Assembly: GCF_003590335.1 (NCBI RefSeq)
Contig: NZ_MIET01000034.1
Coordinates: forward strand, 186,001-250,000
From: Pseudoalteromonas sp. MSK9-3
Lineage (GTDB): Bacteria > Pseudomonadota > Gammaproteobacteria > Enterobacterales > Alteromonadaceae
Direction of reading: 5' to 3'
DNA: 64,000 nucleotides
In this document: positions 1-9,501 of the stretch, piece by piece
Layout: each line of letters opens with the position of its first letter
Numbering within the stretch: the first letter of the stretch is position 1
Notes under the pieces: generated by a model
Told to the model about the DNA's origin: nothing
Databases searched by the model: none
What the model saw: the letters and a program-made list of their open reading frames with translations, nothing else
Position numbers and translations under genes: made by a program

Positions 1-603
1 GCTGCTATTAAACTAGGCGCAGATACGATATTGGTGCACCATGGTTACTTTTGGAAAGGTGAATCACCCACCATCACTGGTATGAAAAAGCGTCGTATCA
101 CTAGCTTGTTGGTGAATGATATTAATTTGTTTGGCTATCATCTACCACTTGATATTCACCCTGAGCTTGGCAATAACGCACAACTGGCCAAATTACTTGA
201 TATGCATTATGAAGGCGGGTTAGAAAGCGGTGCAAATAGTGTCGCTGTAAAGGGGAGGTTACACACGCCTTTGACTGCGGATGAGTTTGCCCAAAAAATA
301 GCTCAAGTGTTAGAGCGTAAGCCCCTTGTATGTGCCCCTAGAGGCAAAAAAATTGAGACGATTGCTTGGTGTACTGGCGGTGGTCAAGGTTATATTGATC
401 TGGCTGCAGAGCAAGGCATTGATGCCTATTTAACAGGCGAAGCATCAGAGCAAACAATTCATAGTGCACGTGAGCAAGGGATCGATTTTTTTGCTGCAGG
501 TCATCATGCCACTGAGCGCTATGGTATTAAAGCCTTGGGGGAGTTCTTAGCAGGTGAGTATGGTTTTGATGTGACATTTATTGATATAGATAACCCTGTA
601 TAA
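1..603 (+). CDS. NIF3/YbgI family protein (5' end cut by window)
   Basis: The reading frame is open from base 1, so about the first 50 residues lie outside the window; the first possible start inside (TTG at 31) is not the real one. The 200 visible residues match the E. coli YbgI type of the NIF3 family closely: LVHHGYFWKGESP near the start, HPELGNNAQL in the middle, and AWCTGGGQGYIDLA, GEASEQTIHSAREQGI and AAGHHATERYGI towards the end. The two His of VHHG and the His/Glu of GHHATE are the metal-site residues of this family. NIF3 proteins form ring-shaped hexamers with a dinuclear metal site; the cellular role is not settled, though the family is often labelled GTP cyclohydrolase 1 type 2-like. 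The convergent ElyC-like gene follows after 29 bases. Confidence 0.93.
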   Translation, partial: AAIKLGADTILVHHGYFWKGESPTITGMKKRRITSLLVNDINLFGYHLPLDIHPELGNNAQLAKLLDMHYEGGLESGANSVAVKGRLHTPLTADEFAQKIAQVLERKPLVCAPRGKKIETIAWCTGGGQGYIDLAAEQGIDAYLTGEASEQTIHSAREQGIDFFAAGHHATERYGIKALGEFLAGEYGFDVTFIDIDNPV

Positions 604-632
604 CGGGTTATCTATATCCATTGTTAATGTAT

Positions 633-1397
633 TTATAAGGCTTCAGGGTCTATTGTGCGTAGCAACGATATCCAAGCTTTTCCGACCCATTCATGACAGT
701 GAGAAGTGACGGCCTTTAATATGCTCGCTTGTGCGATAAATTGCCTTGATTGAGGTTGACTACTCAGCGAGTAAAATTGAATTGGGGCAGAGATCACTTC
801 TACGCCTTGTGCATTAAATAAATCTGTTGCTCGTGACATATGGCTGGCTGAGGTGACTAACGCAATCTGTCTATCGACTAAGTGAGGAGCTAAAAGTCTT
901 GCTTCATCTTTTGTATCTAGTGCCCTTGGGTTTTGTTTAACACGATGCGCGGCAATGCCCAGTGCCTGTGCTGTTTTTGCCATAAGTGCTGCATTAGAGG
1001 TTTTACTGTGTCCGCCGCCAGATACAATTAAATCAGCGCGAGGATAGTGGTGTGCCAGTCTTAAGCCTTCTACTAGTCGAGAGAGTGCACACCCCCCTAA
1101 CTGCCCATTACTAGGAAGCTGTGAGTTTGGGTAAACATCGCATCCCAATACGACTATTTTATCTAGGTGTGCATGCTGAGTGACGTTAAATGGTTTTAAT
1201 ACTCGTTCTTGAGGGGTAATGATTCGGTTTGCAATGTAGGGTGTACTGATAGCCCATAAGAAAAGGACTAATAGCCAAGTTATGATAAATGATTTGGTGT
1301 TTGTTTTACTGACAAAGAGTAAACAAAATGCGATGAAAAGAAGTGACAGTGGCAATGGCATCAGTACCGAGCCAATAACTTTTTTTATTTCAAACAT
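633..1397 (-). CDS. elyC: ElyC/SanA/YdcF family (DUF218) envelope protein
   Basis: A 254-residue inner-membrane protein with two N-terminal membrane segments (about residues 10-28 and 36-55) followed by a periplasmic DUF218 domain. The signature stretches are DKIVVLGCDVY, LIVSGGG, the Asp/Glu-rich TKDEARLL and VTSASHMSRA. The N-terminus MFEIKKVIGSVLMPLPL lines up with E. coli ElyC (YcbC), a factor that affects peptidoglycan and enterobacterial common antigen assembly, so I name it after that member; SanA or YdcF are paralogous alternatives. I chose the ATG at 1397 because the longer frame to 1409 starts with TTG and adds only four residues not found in relatives. It converges on the NIF3 gene. 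Confidence 0.8.
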   Translation of the reverse strand: MFEIKKVIGSVLMPLPLSLLFIAFCLLFVSKTNTKSFIITWLLVLFLWAISTPYIANRIITPQERVLKPFNVTQHAHLDKIVVLGCDVYPNSQLPSNGQLGGCALSRLVEGLRLAHHYPRADLIVSGGGHSKTSNAALMAKTAQALGIAAHRVKQNPRALDTKDEARLLAPHLVDRQIALVTSASHMSRATDLFNAQGVEVISAPIQFYSLSSQPQSRQFIAQASILKAVTSHCHEWVGKAWISLLRTIDPEAL

Positions 1398-1458
1398 GTA
1401 AGAACCCAACCTTGGATGTTGGGTTACAGTGTATTAGAGACTGAAGACTATGAACAGG

Positions 1459-2346
1459 TTAACGTCCATTGTTTATTTTACATGTGTTTAAAAAGTGACG
1501 ATAAACAGGATTATCTTTCATATTCTTTTTCATTGCTAAATACATCGGACGATTTAAGCCTAGCGCACCCAATGGAATAGACTTTATTAAGCCTTGGCTT
1601 TCATAAGGAGTAACTAACCAATCAGGTAAGGCCGCGACCCCCATGCCTGCACTCACTAATTGAAAAATGAGTAAACCTTGGTCAACTGTTTTTAAGGTGC
1701 CATCAAAACGGGCATTTTGTATAAAATGCTTAAATATATCTTGGCGCTCTTTTGGGATCGGATAAGAGATGATGGTTTCATCTTTTAGATCGAGTGCCGT
1801 GACATAGGCTTTTTTAGCGAGTTCATGATCAGGTGCAACAATGAGTTTAAGCTTGAAGTCAAATAAATGTGCGTATTCTAGTTTATCAGGCTCACGAATA
1901 TCAGACGTTAACACCAGATCTAATTCATCTTCCATAAGATCTGGAATCGCATCGTAGCTAAACCCTCTTTCATAATCGACTTTAATGTCTGGCCAAAAAT
2001 TGTTGAACTCTTTTATGGTGGGTAGCAGCCAATGAAAACATGCATGGCACTCTACGCTCAGTCGTAATTGTGAAATAGGCTGGTTTAAACTTTCTTTTAG
2101 GCGACACTTAGTTGCTTCAACCCGAGGTAAGATCTCGCTTGCGAGTTCTAATAATAACATGCCTTGTGGCGTAAATCGGACAGGTTGTGTTTTACGTTCG
2201 AATAACTGACAGTCTAGCTTATTTTCGAGATCTTTAATTTGATGTGATAACGCAGACTGTGTCAAAAATAATTCACGCGCGGTGTTAACTAATGAGCCTG
2301 TTTCTTTCAGAGTAGATATGGTTTTTAAGTGTTTTATGTCTATCAT
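1459..2346 (-). CDS. metR: LysR-type regulator of methionine synthesis, MetR
   Basis: A 295-residue LysR-family regulator. The N-terminal winged helix (about residues 1-65) reads MIDIKHLKTISTLKETGSL, then SALSHQIKDLE and FERKTQPVRFTPQG, all close to E. coli MetR; the C-terminal effector domain shows VECHACFHWLLP and ELDLVLTSD, again MetR-like. MetR activates metE and other methionine genes with homocysteine as co-inducer. It is divergent from metE, the classic arrangement, across 292 bases that hold candidate MetR and MetJ sites. I set the start at ATG 2346; a TTG at 2352 in the same frame adds two residues with no support. Confidence 0.93.
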   Translation of the reverse strand: MIDIKHLKTISTLKETGSLVNTARELFLTQSALSHQIKDLENKLDCQLFERKTQPVRFTPQGMLLLELASEILPRVEATKCRLKESLNQPISQLRLSVECHACFHWLLPTIKEFNNFWPDIKVDYERGFSYDAIPDLMEDELDLVLTSDIREPDKLEYAHLFDFKLKLIVAPDHELAKKAYVTALDLKDETIISYPIPKERQDIFKHFIQNARFDGTLKTVDQGLLIFQLVSAGMGVAALPDWLVTPYESQGLIKSIPLGALGLNRPMYLAMKKNMKDNPVYRHFLNTCKINNGR

Positions 2347-2370
2347 CTTCAATAAATCTCATTTATCTAG

Positions 2371-2383
2371 TGAGTAAAACTCA
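2371..2383. promoter_or_regulatory. Candidate MetR site upstream of metR
   Basis: TGAGTAAAACTCA is a perfect 5-bp inverted repeat around AAA. It fits the LysR-type T-N11-A pattern and matches six of eight fixed bases of the E. coli MetR box TGAA-N5-TTCA. It lies 25 bases upstream of the metR start, where autoregulation would be expected. Assignment to MetR is inference from position. Confidence 0.4.
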
Positions 2384-2573
2384 AATTACTACCTAGCAGC
2401 ATGGTAAATATCGCCATAATAGAGGTTGGCCGTCTATAAAACCAGCATGCATTGATTAATTTATAACAAAATCACTATAGCACCAATTTTGACAGCGTTG
2501 TCATTTTTATTTTAACTTTTTTACAAAAATTACAAATTAATTTTGTTCATGTTACCTGTGAGGAAGCATCAAT

Positions 2574-2586
2574 TGCATTCAATTCA
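2574..2586. promoter_or_regulatory. Candidate MetR box upstream of metE
   Basis: TGCATTCAATTCA matches seven of eight fixed bases of TGAA-N5-TTCA and lies 53 bases upstream of the metE start and 11 bases upstream of the MetJ-like operator. Placement between metR and metE supports a MetR activator site, but a single near-match in AT-rich DNA is weak evidence. Confidence 0.35.
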
Positions 2587-2596
2587 ATCGCAAACC

Positions 2597-2620
2597 ACAC
2601 TTTTAGACGTCTAAACATCC
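2597..2620. promoter_or_regulatory. MetJ operator (tandem met boxes) in metE leader
   Basis: AGACGTCT at 2605-2612 is the exact consensus met box bound by the MetJ repressor with S-adenosylmethionine. It is followed in register by AAACATCC (2613-2620) and preceded by ACACTTTT (2597-2604), weaker neighbours as in natural tandem operators. The array ends 18 bases before the metE ATG. MetJ itself is not in the window, so the regulator is inferred from the match. Confidence 0.75.
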
Positions 2621-2638
2621 AAATGGAATTAAAAGCGC

Positions 2639-4912
2639 ATGGCAAAAATACATAACCTTGGTTTCCCTCGAATTGGCAAAAAGCGTGAGTTAAAGTTCGC
2701 AGTAGAAGCGTATTGGGCTGGCTCAATCTCTCAGCAAGAATTAATTGAAATAGGCCGAAAAATACGCGCAGAAAATTGGGCGTTACAGGCAAATGGTGGC
2801 ATTGACTTAGGACCAGTAGGAGATTTTGCATGGTATGACCACGTATTAACTACAACGTTATTACTCGGTGCGGTCCCATTGCGGCATAAAAGCTCGGATG
2901 CAGAGCCTGATTTAGATACATTATTTCGTATTGGTCGAGGTCGAGCGCCAACTGGGTGCGCATGTGCGGCCAGCGAAATGACAAAATGGTTTAATAGTAA
3001 TTATCATTATATTGTTCCAGAGTTAGAGCAGACGCAATCATTTAAACTGGCTTGGCATGAGCTCTTTGAGCAAGTGACAGAAGCGCAAAGCCTGGGCTAC
3101 AAGGCAAAACCGGTTTTGGTTGGCCCGGTGACTTATTTGTACTTGTCAAAGTGTGCAGGTGAGGCGTTCAACAAACTGGATCTGTTAGATCGTATATTGC
3201 CGATTTACCAACAAGTGCTTGTAAAATTTGCAGAACAAGGCGTTGAGTGGGTACAGATTGATGAGCCTATTCTCTCGCTGGAACTGGAAGAGGGTTACTG
3301 TGATGCATTGCGAACAAGCTTTAGCGCTCTTGATGGGCAAGGGGTTAAACTATTATTAGCCACGTACTTTGATTCAGTTAATGATTACCTGTCTGATATT
3401 GCGGCGTACCCAGTGGAGGGGGTGCACTTCGATTGTGTGGCAGGAGCTCATGATGTGGCAGCATTGCATACGTTATTAGCAAAGGATCAGGTGTTATCTC
3501 TGGGGGTTGTGAATGGTCGCAATGTTTGGCGAACTGATCTGGCCGGCGTATTTGAAAAAATAGAGGAGGTTGCCAAGCTACGAGGCGATAACCTGTGGTT
3601 AGCGCCCTCTTGTTCGTTACTTCATACTCCCGTCGATTTAGACCAAGAAGCTGAATTGGACCCTGAGCTACGCTCATGGCTTGCATTTGCCAAACAAAAA
3701 GGGGAAGAGCTTCAGTTATTAAAATTGGCATTGGCATCAGGCGATACTCGTGCAATTTTAGAATACTCGTTACCCGTAAAAGCCAGAGCAACCTCACCTC
3801 GAGTAAATAACGCATTGGTACATAATCGAGTTGCAGCCTTAACGGTAAAAGATGGTCAGCGACAAAGCGCCTTTACGCAAAGAAGCAAAGTGCAAGCCCA
3901 AGCGCTTGCACTACCTTTATTACCTACCACTACCATTGGGTCATTTCCACAAACCCAATCAATTCGTAATGCTCGTCGCGACTTTAAAGCGGGTGTAATA
4001 TCGTCAGCTGATTATAACGCGCAAATGCAAGCGGAGATCCGTTATGCGGTGGAGGAGCAAGAAGCACTTGATTTAGACGTACTGGTGCATGGTGAAGCTG
4101 AGCGGAATGATATGGTTGAGTATTTTGGTGAGCTATTAAATGGGTTTGCTTTTACTCAGTTTGGGTGGGTACAAAGTTATGGTTCGCGATGTGTTAAACC
4201 GCCGGTGATTTGGGGCGACATTTCACGCGAAAAAGCGATGACGGTTACATGGACTAAATACGCCCAAGCTCAAACGAGTAAGAAAGTAAAAGGGATGCTT
4301 ACGGGCCCTGTTACTCTTTTATTTTGGTCATTTATCCGCGATGATTTGGACAGACCTACTATTGCGAATCAAATTGCTTTAGCGTTACGTGATGAGGTGG
4401 TTGAGCTGCAAAATGCAGGCATTGATATTATCCAAATTGATGAACCCGCGTTTCGTGAGGGGATGCCATTAAAGGCAAGTCAATGGCAAACATACCTCGA
4501 ATGGGCGGCATACGCATTTAGAGTATCAGCAAGCGGCGTGTTAGATTCAACGCAAATTCATACCCACATGTGCTATGCGGAGTTTAACGATATTATCAGT
4601 GCCATTGCCGATATGGATGCAGATGTTATTACAATTGAAACATCTCGTTCTAATATGGCGCTACTGGAAGCCTTTGAAGAGTTTGCTTACCCAAATCAGA
4701 TTGGACCTGGGGTGTACGACATCCACACGCCCAATGTACCTGAGATTGAGTGGATGAAAGCGTTAATTAATAAAGCAGCTAAAAAGGTGCCTGCTGAGCG
4801 TTTATGGGTTAACCCAGACTGCGGGCTTAAAACAAGAGGCTGGGAAGAGACCCGCGAAGCACTAAATAATATGGTGAGAGCCGCGAAAGAACTTAGAGTG
4901 GAGCTAGGTTAA
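2639..4912 (+). CDS. metE: Cobalamin-independent methionine synthase
   Basis: A 757-residue MetE, the usual length. It transfers the methyl group of 5-methyltetrahydropteroyltri-glutamate to homocysteine in the cytoplasm. The N-terminal half begins [18 protein letters not shown]; the catalytic C-terminal barrel starts near [10 protein letters not shown]. The zinc ligands are visible: His and Cys in [10 protein letters not shown], Glu in the ETSRSN region and Cys in [11 protein letters not shown]. Homocysteine-site motifs IDEPAFREG and [14 protein letters not shown] are intact. The ATG at 2639 is the start because homologues begin at this point; the ribosome site is weak. Divergent metR and the met-box operator upstream point to dual control, activation by MetR and repression by MetJ. 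Confidence 0.97.
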   Translation: MAKIHNLGFPRIGKKRELKFAVEAYWAGSISQQELIEIGRKIRAENWALQANGGIDLGPVGDFAWYDHVLTTTLLLGAVPLRHKSSDAEPDLDTLFRIGRGRAPTGCACAASEMTKWFNSNYHYIVPELEQTQSFKLAWHELFEQVTEAQSLGYKAKPVLVGPVTYLYLSKCAGEAFNKLDLLDRILPIYQQVLVKFAEQGVEWVQIDEPILSLELEEGYCDALRTSFSALDGQGVKLLLATYFDSVNDYLSDIAAYPVEGVHFDCVAGAHDVAALHTLLAKDQVLSLGVVNGRNVWRTDLAGVFEKIEEVAKLRGDNLWLAPSCSLLHTPVDLDQEAELDPELRSWLAFAKQKGEELQLLKLALASGDTRAILEYSLPVKARATSPRVNNALVHNRVAALTVKDGQRQSAFTQRSKVQAQALALPLLPTTTIGSFPQTQSIRNARRDFKAGVISSADYNAQMQAEIRYAVEEQEALDLDVLVHGEAERNDMVEYFGELLNGFAFTQFGWVQSYGSRCVKPPVIWGDISREKAMTVTWTKYAQAQTSKKVKGMLTGPVTLLFWSFIRDDLDRPTIANQIALALRDEVVELQNAGIDIIQIDEPAFREGMPLKASQWQTYLEWAAYAFRVSASGVLDSTQIHTHMCYAEFNDIISAIADMDADVITIETSRSNMALLEAFEEFAYPNQIGPGVYDIHTPNVPEIEWMKALINKAAKKVPAERLWVNPDCGLKTRGWEETREALNNMVRAAKELRVELG

Positions 4913-4920
4913 ATGAAGTG

Positions 4921-4940
4921 GGCTATGCAGATGCATAGCC
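4921..4940 (+). terminator. Hairpin after metE
   Basis: GGCTATGC-AGAT-GCATAGCC forms a perfect 8-bp stem with a 4-base loop starting 9 bases after the metE stop. No clear T-run follows, so it may be a weak terminator or an mRNA 3' stabiliser. Confidence 0.45.
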
Positions 4941-4956
4941 TGAAGTTATTAAATCA

Positions 4957-5145
4957 CCTCAGCTCTGGATAAGCGAATTTGCCCAATAAAGCTATTTTTC
5001 TCACTCTCGGCGTTGCTTTCATTTGTAATAGCCCGCTATTACTGCATAAAAGCGCCTTGATATTGAGCAAAATATCATCATTGGATTGTACGTAAGTTTG
5101 TTTTCAAAACATTTTCTATTCCAAAACCCTTATCCAAGCCTGAGG
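4957..5145. repeat. Dispersed MITE-like repeat, copy A
   Basis: This 189-base block matches 53050-53237 with only about a dozen differences. Both ends carry an imperfect inverted repeat: CCTCAG-N3-TGGATAAG at the left, and its complement CTTATCCA-N3-CTGAGG at the right. It has no coding capacity. Its central palindrome (about 5015-5053) is partly decayed compared with copy B. ATTTAA, read as TTAAAT on the plus strand, stands next to both ends. The right end abuts the stop codon of the GGDEF-EAL gene. The features fit a miniature inverted-repeat element moved in trans; no partner transposase is present here. Confidence 0.85.
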
Positions 5146-7527
5146 TTAAATAGACAGTGCCACGTCAGTATGCTTTATCAATAATGCCATGGCTTGAGAA
5201 GCAGGTAGCGGTTTAGAGACTAAGTAACCCTGACCAAGTTGGCAGCCTTTTCTTTTTAACAGCGCCCATTGTTTTGGATTTTCAATGCCTTCAGCAACGA
5301 CATTGAGTTTGAGCGATTGTGCCAGAGATAATATGGCATCAACCAAGGGATTTTCTTTGTGTGTTAGTTGGTCAATAAAGCTTTTATCAATTTTTAAGGT
5401 GTGTATAGGGAGTTGATGAAGATACCCCAGTGCGGAGTAACCGGTCCCAAAATCGTCTAGATACAGTTTCACCCCAAGCGGTGCTAACCCGTGAATAATG
5501 CGTGTGGCCAGCGTGAGGTTTTCAATTAATCCCGACTCTGTGATTTCAAGGCACAGGGTACCGTTTGGTAATTGATATTTTATGTATAGTGAGCGCATAT
5601 ACTCGACAAAATCCAAACTGGCAAAATGTCGAGAAGAAACATTCACGGTTATTCTCACGGTTGGGTTTCCATCCCGACGCCAACTTTGTAATTGCGCAGC
5701 GGCTAAGTCAAGCAAGTATAAATCCAGTTCAATAATTTGCCCTGTATGCTCTGCAATAGGAATAAAGTCATCAGGGGGAACAAGACCCGCGCTGGGGTGA
5801 TGCCAGCGTACTAACGATTCGAAACTGACTATATGAGGTTGGTTCAGTGTGAAAATGGGTTGAAAATAGAGTTCAAACTCATGGTTTTTGATACCACTTT
5901 GTAGATCATTCTCTATGTCCGCTTGGCGTTTTAGCTTTTTACGCATGGCATTATTAAAGTAACAAACGCGGCCTCTTCCAGATGACTTTGCTTCATACAT
6001 GGCTGCATCCGCTTGTTGCAACAGAGTAATTGCATTGTCGGTTGCATCACTGGTAAATGCGGCGCCAATACTGCCTGATGCTTGTAATATATGTCCGTCT
6101 ATCTGTAGAGGCTTGGCAATGGCATTGTTGATGCGCTCAAGGGCAATATCAACTTGTTGCTTATCATGAACATTTTCCATAAAAATCGCAAATTCATCCC
6201 CCCCCAGTCGGGCAAAGATGTCGGTGCGTCGAATGCTACCTTTAATAACATTAACGATTGCGACAAGAAAGTGGTCACCTACATCATGTCCTAGTGCATC
6301 ATTAATACTTTTAAAGCGGTCGAGATCTAAATAGAGCAAACAATGTAGTTTCTTTTGTGGTGCCCGATCATGAGATAAAATGGCATGTTTAACTCGCTCT
6401 AGTAGAAGATAGCGATTAGCTAATCCGGTAAGCTCGTCATGCAGTGCCCTATGTTCGAGTGCTTGACGCGATAATTGACGGTCAATGGCCATACTTACTT
6501 GTCTGCTAATGTAAGTTAAAATTGCTAAATGATGGCGGTTAAATGCTTTGTGATCATGATAGCTTTGCATCACAATCACACCTTGGTACTGCTCATTAAC
6601 CGTAAAAGGCACACCTAACCATGATGTTGGAGAGCGGCCCACCATTTTAAAATGTCCTTGTGCAATGTGCTTTTCAAAGTCGATATGATTACATAACAAG
6701 GGCTTGGAATTACTGATAATGTAGTAAGAAGCAGTTTCTTTTAATTGCGCTTTAACAATTTTTTGTGATGCATTACATCTTACTTCATTCTCCACTAGGT
6801 AATTTATTTCTAATAAATCAGCGTGTTTGTCATATAACCCAATGAAAAAGTTTTCTGCTGGTAATTGACTGTTTATGATGGCGTAAATGTCATCATAGAA
6901 AGCATCTAATTCTTGCGACTTATAAGCAATATTAGCAATTTTAAGCAGTGATTTTTCTAATTGTTGCGCTTGATTAAGCTGATCAACAGTCTGTGTTAAA
7001 TGGTTTAACGTTCTCACTTGATTAATTTTAGCACTAAGTAAATGTGCGACAGTTGAGAGGATCTGTAAGTGCCCATTAGTAAAATAGTTTGGCTCAGGGT
7101 GTTCGCAATCAATTACCCCGAGAAGTTGTTCTTCATATACTAAAGGAACACATAATTCAGACAAAGCAGGGCGAGAGTCTGCGATATACCTGGGTTCACT
7201 CGAAACATCAGCAGATACGAAAGCGGTTTGGGTGCGTGCCACATACCCTGTGATCCCTTGGGCAATAGGAATGCGAGTTTGAATAATTTGGTAGTTGGCA
7301 TTTTGGCTTGATAATCCCATGCTGGCTACTTCTTCTAAATATTCATGGTGTTCATCAGCGAGGTAAATTACACAGTCAACAAAACCCAGTCGGCTAACTA
7401 CCTGAGAGGTCACATAATCAAACAGTTCATCTAACTGAGTAATTTGCAGTAAAGATGAAGAAAATTGGTTGATGATGCTGAGCTGTTCGGTCTTTGATTC
7501 TAATTTTTTTTGTGAAAGCATGCTCAT
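5146..7527 (-). CDS. GAF-GAF-GGDEF-EAL c-di-GMP turnover protein
   Basis: A 793-residue cytoplasmic protein without membrane segments. Two GAF-like sensor regions occupy about residues 15-170 and 190-350. A GGDEF diguanylate cyclase domain follows, with an intact active site (GGDEF at about 442) and an RRTD inhibitory site five residues before it. An EAL phosphodiesterase domain ends the protein. The EAL signature is ESL (about 570) and the other catalytic positions are kept: NVSSRHF, LEITESG, DDFGTGYS, LKIDKSFI, VAEGIE and QGYLVSKP. Either activity could therefore operate, with the GAF pair as the likely switch. The start at ATG 7527 is uncertain by a few residues (GTG 7530, ATG 7521). Its stop codon touches repeat copy A. 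It is divergent from pyrC. Confidence 0.9.
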   Translation of the reverse strand: MSMLSQKKLESKTEQLSIINQFSSSLLQITQLDELFDYVTSQVVSRLGFVDCVIYLADEHHEYLEEVASMGLSSQNANYQIIQTRIPIAQGITGYVARTQTAFVSADVSSEPRYIADSRPALSELCVPLVYEEQLLGVIDCEHPEPNYFTNGHLQILSTVAHLLSAKINQVRTLNHLTQTVDQLNQAQQLEKSLLKIANIAYKSQELDAFYDDIYAIINSQLPAENFFIGLYDKHADLLEINYLVENEVRCNASQKIVKAQLKETASYYIISNSKPLLCNHIDFEKHIAQGHFKMVGRSPTSWLGVPFTVNEQYQGVIVMQSYHDHKAFNRHHLAILTYISRQVSMAIDRQLSRQALEHRALHDELTGLANRYLLLERVKHAILSHDRAPQKKLHCLLYLDLDRFKSINDALGHDVGDHFLVAIVNVIKGSIRRTDIFARLGGDEFAIFMENVHDKQQVDIALERINNAIAKPLQIDGHILQASGSIGAAFTSDATDNAITLLQQADAAMYEAKSSGRGRVCYFNNAMRKKLKRQADIENDLQSGIKNHEFELYFQPIFTLNQPHIVSFESLVRWHHPSAGLVPPDDFIPIAEHTGQIIELDLYLLDLAAAQLQSWRRDGNPTVRITVNVSSRHFASLDFVEYMRSLYIKYQLPNGTLCLEITESGLIENLTLATRIIHGLAPLGVKLYLDDFGTGYSALGYLHQLPIHTLKIDKSFIDQLTHKENPLVDAILSLAQSLKLNVVAEGIENPKQWALLKRKGCQLGQGYLVSKPLPASQAMALLIKHTDVALSI

Positions 7528-7717
7528 CACTCATATTTGAGAGTGTGCATAACTTAACGTACTTAAGAATGAAACAACATATTTTTCAAAGAAAAAACGT
7601 TTGAGGGTGTAAAACAATGCAAACAGTGTGTCATCTTTACATAAACACCGTGCGAAATACTTTACTAACGGCCTTTAACTGCCTATGATCGGGCAAATTC
7701 AGCAGTGGAAAAGAGCA

Positions 7718-8761
7718 ATGACTAGCACAGTAACGACCCTCACTATTACTCGCCCAGATGATTGGCATGTTCATTTACGCGACGGCGTACAGTTAAAAGA
7801 CACCGTTCGTGATATTAGCCGTTATATGGGACGCGCAATCATCATGCCTAACTTGGTACCGCCTGCCACATGCACCGAAACTGCCCTTTCTTATCGAGAT
7901 CGAATTTTGGCCGCTGAGCCTCAAGGTGATTTTAAACCGTTAATGGTGTTATATCTTACGGATAAAACAACGCCAGAAGAGATTAAAAAAGCCAAAGCAA
8001 CAGGTCATATTGTTGCGGCTAAACTGTACCCGGCTGGTGCAACGACTAACTCCGATTCAGGTGTAACTGATATTGAAAATGTCTACCCAGCGCTTGAAGC
8101 GATGGAAGAAGTTGGCATGCTTTTATTGGTACACGGTGAAGTCACAGACTCATCTATTGATATTTTTGACCGAGAAAAAGTGTTCATTGAAACCAAACTT
8201 TCTAAAATAGTTGATACGTTTCCTAATTTAAAAGTCGTGTTAGAGCATATTACCACCCAAGATGCAGTAGAATTTGTTAAAGGCGCTTCTGATAATGTCG
8301 CTGCGACCATAACGGCACATCATTTATTATACAATCGTAATCACATGCTAGCAGGTGGGATCAGGCCGCATTATTATTGTTTACCAATCTTGAAGCGCAA
8401 TACTCATCAACAAGCGCTCATTGAAGCAGCTACCAGTGGCAGTAAAAAATTCTTTTTAGGCACAGACTCTGCACCACATGCCAAAGATAAAAAGGAAGCT
8501 GCATGTGGGTGTGCGGGAGCCTATACAGCTCATGCTGCATTAGAGTTGTATGCTGAAGCCTTCGAAGAAGTTGATGCACTGGATAAGTTAGAAGGGTTTG
8601 CAAGTCATTTTGGACCAGACTTTTACAACCTACCACGTAACACAGATACCATTACGATGAAAAAGTCACCTTGGAAGGTACCAGAGAGCTACCCCCTTGG
8701 CGGAACTGACGTAGTGCCGATTAAAGCGGGTGATATGATTGACTGGTTAGTGACTGAGTAA
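7718..8761 (+). CDS. pyrC: Dihydroorotase
   Basis: A 347-residue class II dihydroorotase, the length of E. coli PyrC (348), catalysing ring closure of carbamoyl-aspartate in pyrimidine synthesis. Binuclear zinc ligands are visible: the HxH of [10 protein letters not shown], the lysine to be carboxylated in [13 protein letters not shown], His in LLVHGEVT, His in VLEHITT and Asp in [16 protein letters not shown] start at ATG 7718, preceded by AAGAG and matching the family N-terminus; an in-frame ATG at 7685 adds eleven unrelated residues. It is a single-gene unit ending in a strong terminator. Confidence 0.96.
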   Translation: MTSTVTTLTITRPDDWHVHLRDGVQLKDTVRDISRYMGRAIIMPNLVPPATCTETALSYRDRILAAEPQGDFKPLMVLYLTDKTTPEEIKKAKATGHIVAAKLYPAGATTNSDSGVTDIENVYPALEAMEEVGMLLLVHGEVTDSSIDIFDREKVFIETKLSKIVDTFPNLKVVLEHITTQDAVEFVKGASDNVAATITAHHLLYNRNHMLAGGIRPHYYCLPILKRNTHQQALIEAATSGSKKFFLGTDSAPHAKDKKEAACGCAGAYTAHAALELYAEAFEEVDALDKLEGFASHFGPDFYNLPRNTDTITMKKSPWKVPESYPLGGTDVVPIKAGDMIDWLVTE

Positions 8762-8780
8762 TTCACCAACTAGTATAAGA

Positions 8781-8807
8781 AGCGCACTGATATAGTGCGC
8801 TTTTTTT
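8781..8807 (+). terminator. Rho-independent terminator of pyrC
   Basis: AGCGCACT-GATAT-AGTGCGCT is a perfect 8-bp stem followed by a run of seven T, starting 20 bases after the pyrC stop. Confidence 0.92.
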
Positions 8808-9083
8808 ATGTTTTTGGGTAATATTTACAGAATTAATGAGCCTTGGTTTGTACAGAAACCTAGTTTCTATGTTAGGCTACTAATGCTTTGAGTTTTTGCA
8901 ATTCAATGGATGTAAAAGTTGCGGTAAAGAATAATGTACTTGTACTTACCGGTTAGGTACTTACGATTGGTAGCATTAGTATGATCTGCTGTATTTATTA
9001 TTCCGATGTGTTGATAAGCAAGCTCAGGGAGGAAGCCATATTGGCAAGTGTTAATTTTGATTTGATCTACAGGAATAATAGGT
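8808..9083 (+). promoter_or_regulatory. Leader region of the cold-shock gene
   Basis: No gene is supported in these 276 bases. Cold-shock genes of the CspA family usually have a structured leader of 100-160 bases, and the region directly upstream of the ATG (about 8920-9083) could be this leader. It contains AGGAATAATAGGT just before the start as ribosome site. I could not fix one promoter; several weak -35/-10 pairs occur near 8845-8890. Confidence 0.4.
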
Positions 9084-9293
9084 ATGTCTACTTCTAAAAC
9101 AGGTAAAGTAAAGTTTTTCAATGAATCTAAAGGTTTTGGTTTTATTGAACAAGAAAATGGTCCTGACGTGTTCGTACACTTCAGCGCTATTTCTGGTGAC
9201 GGTTTCCGTACTCTGACTGATGGCCAAGCTGTGTCTTTTGACGTTAAGCAAGGTAAAAAAGGTCCAGAAGCTGAAAACGTAGTTGCTGTATAA
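9084..9293 (+). CDS. Cold-shock protein, CspA family
   Basis: A 69-residue protein that is one cold-shock domain, a five-stranded barrel binding single-stranded RNA and DNA. The RNA-binding motifs RNP1 (KGFGFIE, about residues 16-22) and RNP2 (DVFVHF, about 28-33) are intact, and the protein begins [13 protein letters not shown] as CspA, CspC and CspE proteins do. I cannot assign one paralogue from sequence alone. A terminator follows at once, so it is monocistronic. Confidence 0.95.
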   Translation: MSTSKTGKVKFFNESKGFGFIEQENGPDVFVHFSAISGDGFRTLTDGQAVSFDVKQGKKGPEAENVVAV

Positions 9294-9306
9294 GCCTGCT
9301 TTAATG

Positions 9307-9335
9307 GGAGTAACAGCCCTGTTACTCCTTTATCT
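9307..9335 (+). terminator. Terminator of the cold-shock gene
   Basis: GGAGTAACAG-CC-CTGTTACTCC is a perfect 10-bp inverted repeat followed by a T-rich stretch (TTTATCTTATTTT), 13 bases after the stop codon. Confidence 0.85.
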
Positions 9336-9501
9336 TATTTTCTCTTTCTAAATATTCTTATTATATAAAATTCCTTATAATTATTTGCTTTATTATTTTT
9401 ATATGTAAAAATAATAGGTAGATCAGTAAATGTTTATATCTGATTAATATATTACCCTTTGTAGGTAATTTTATATCCTTATCAATACAAGAGAACTGCC
9501 A

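Noticed and set aside
2547-2831. Minus-strand frame over the metE start
   Set aside because: It overlaps the met boxes and the metE N-terminus; no match to any family.
7591-7606. Possible PurR box upstream of pyrC
   Set aside because: AAACGTTTG matches the core, but the outer bases do not fit; too weak to call.
9051-9251. Minus-strand frames opposite the cold-shock gene
   Set aside because: Antisense shadows of a strongly conserved gene.
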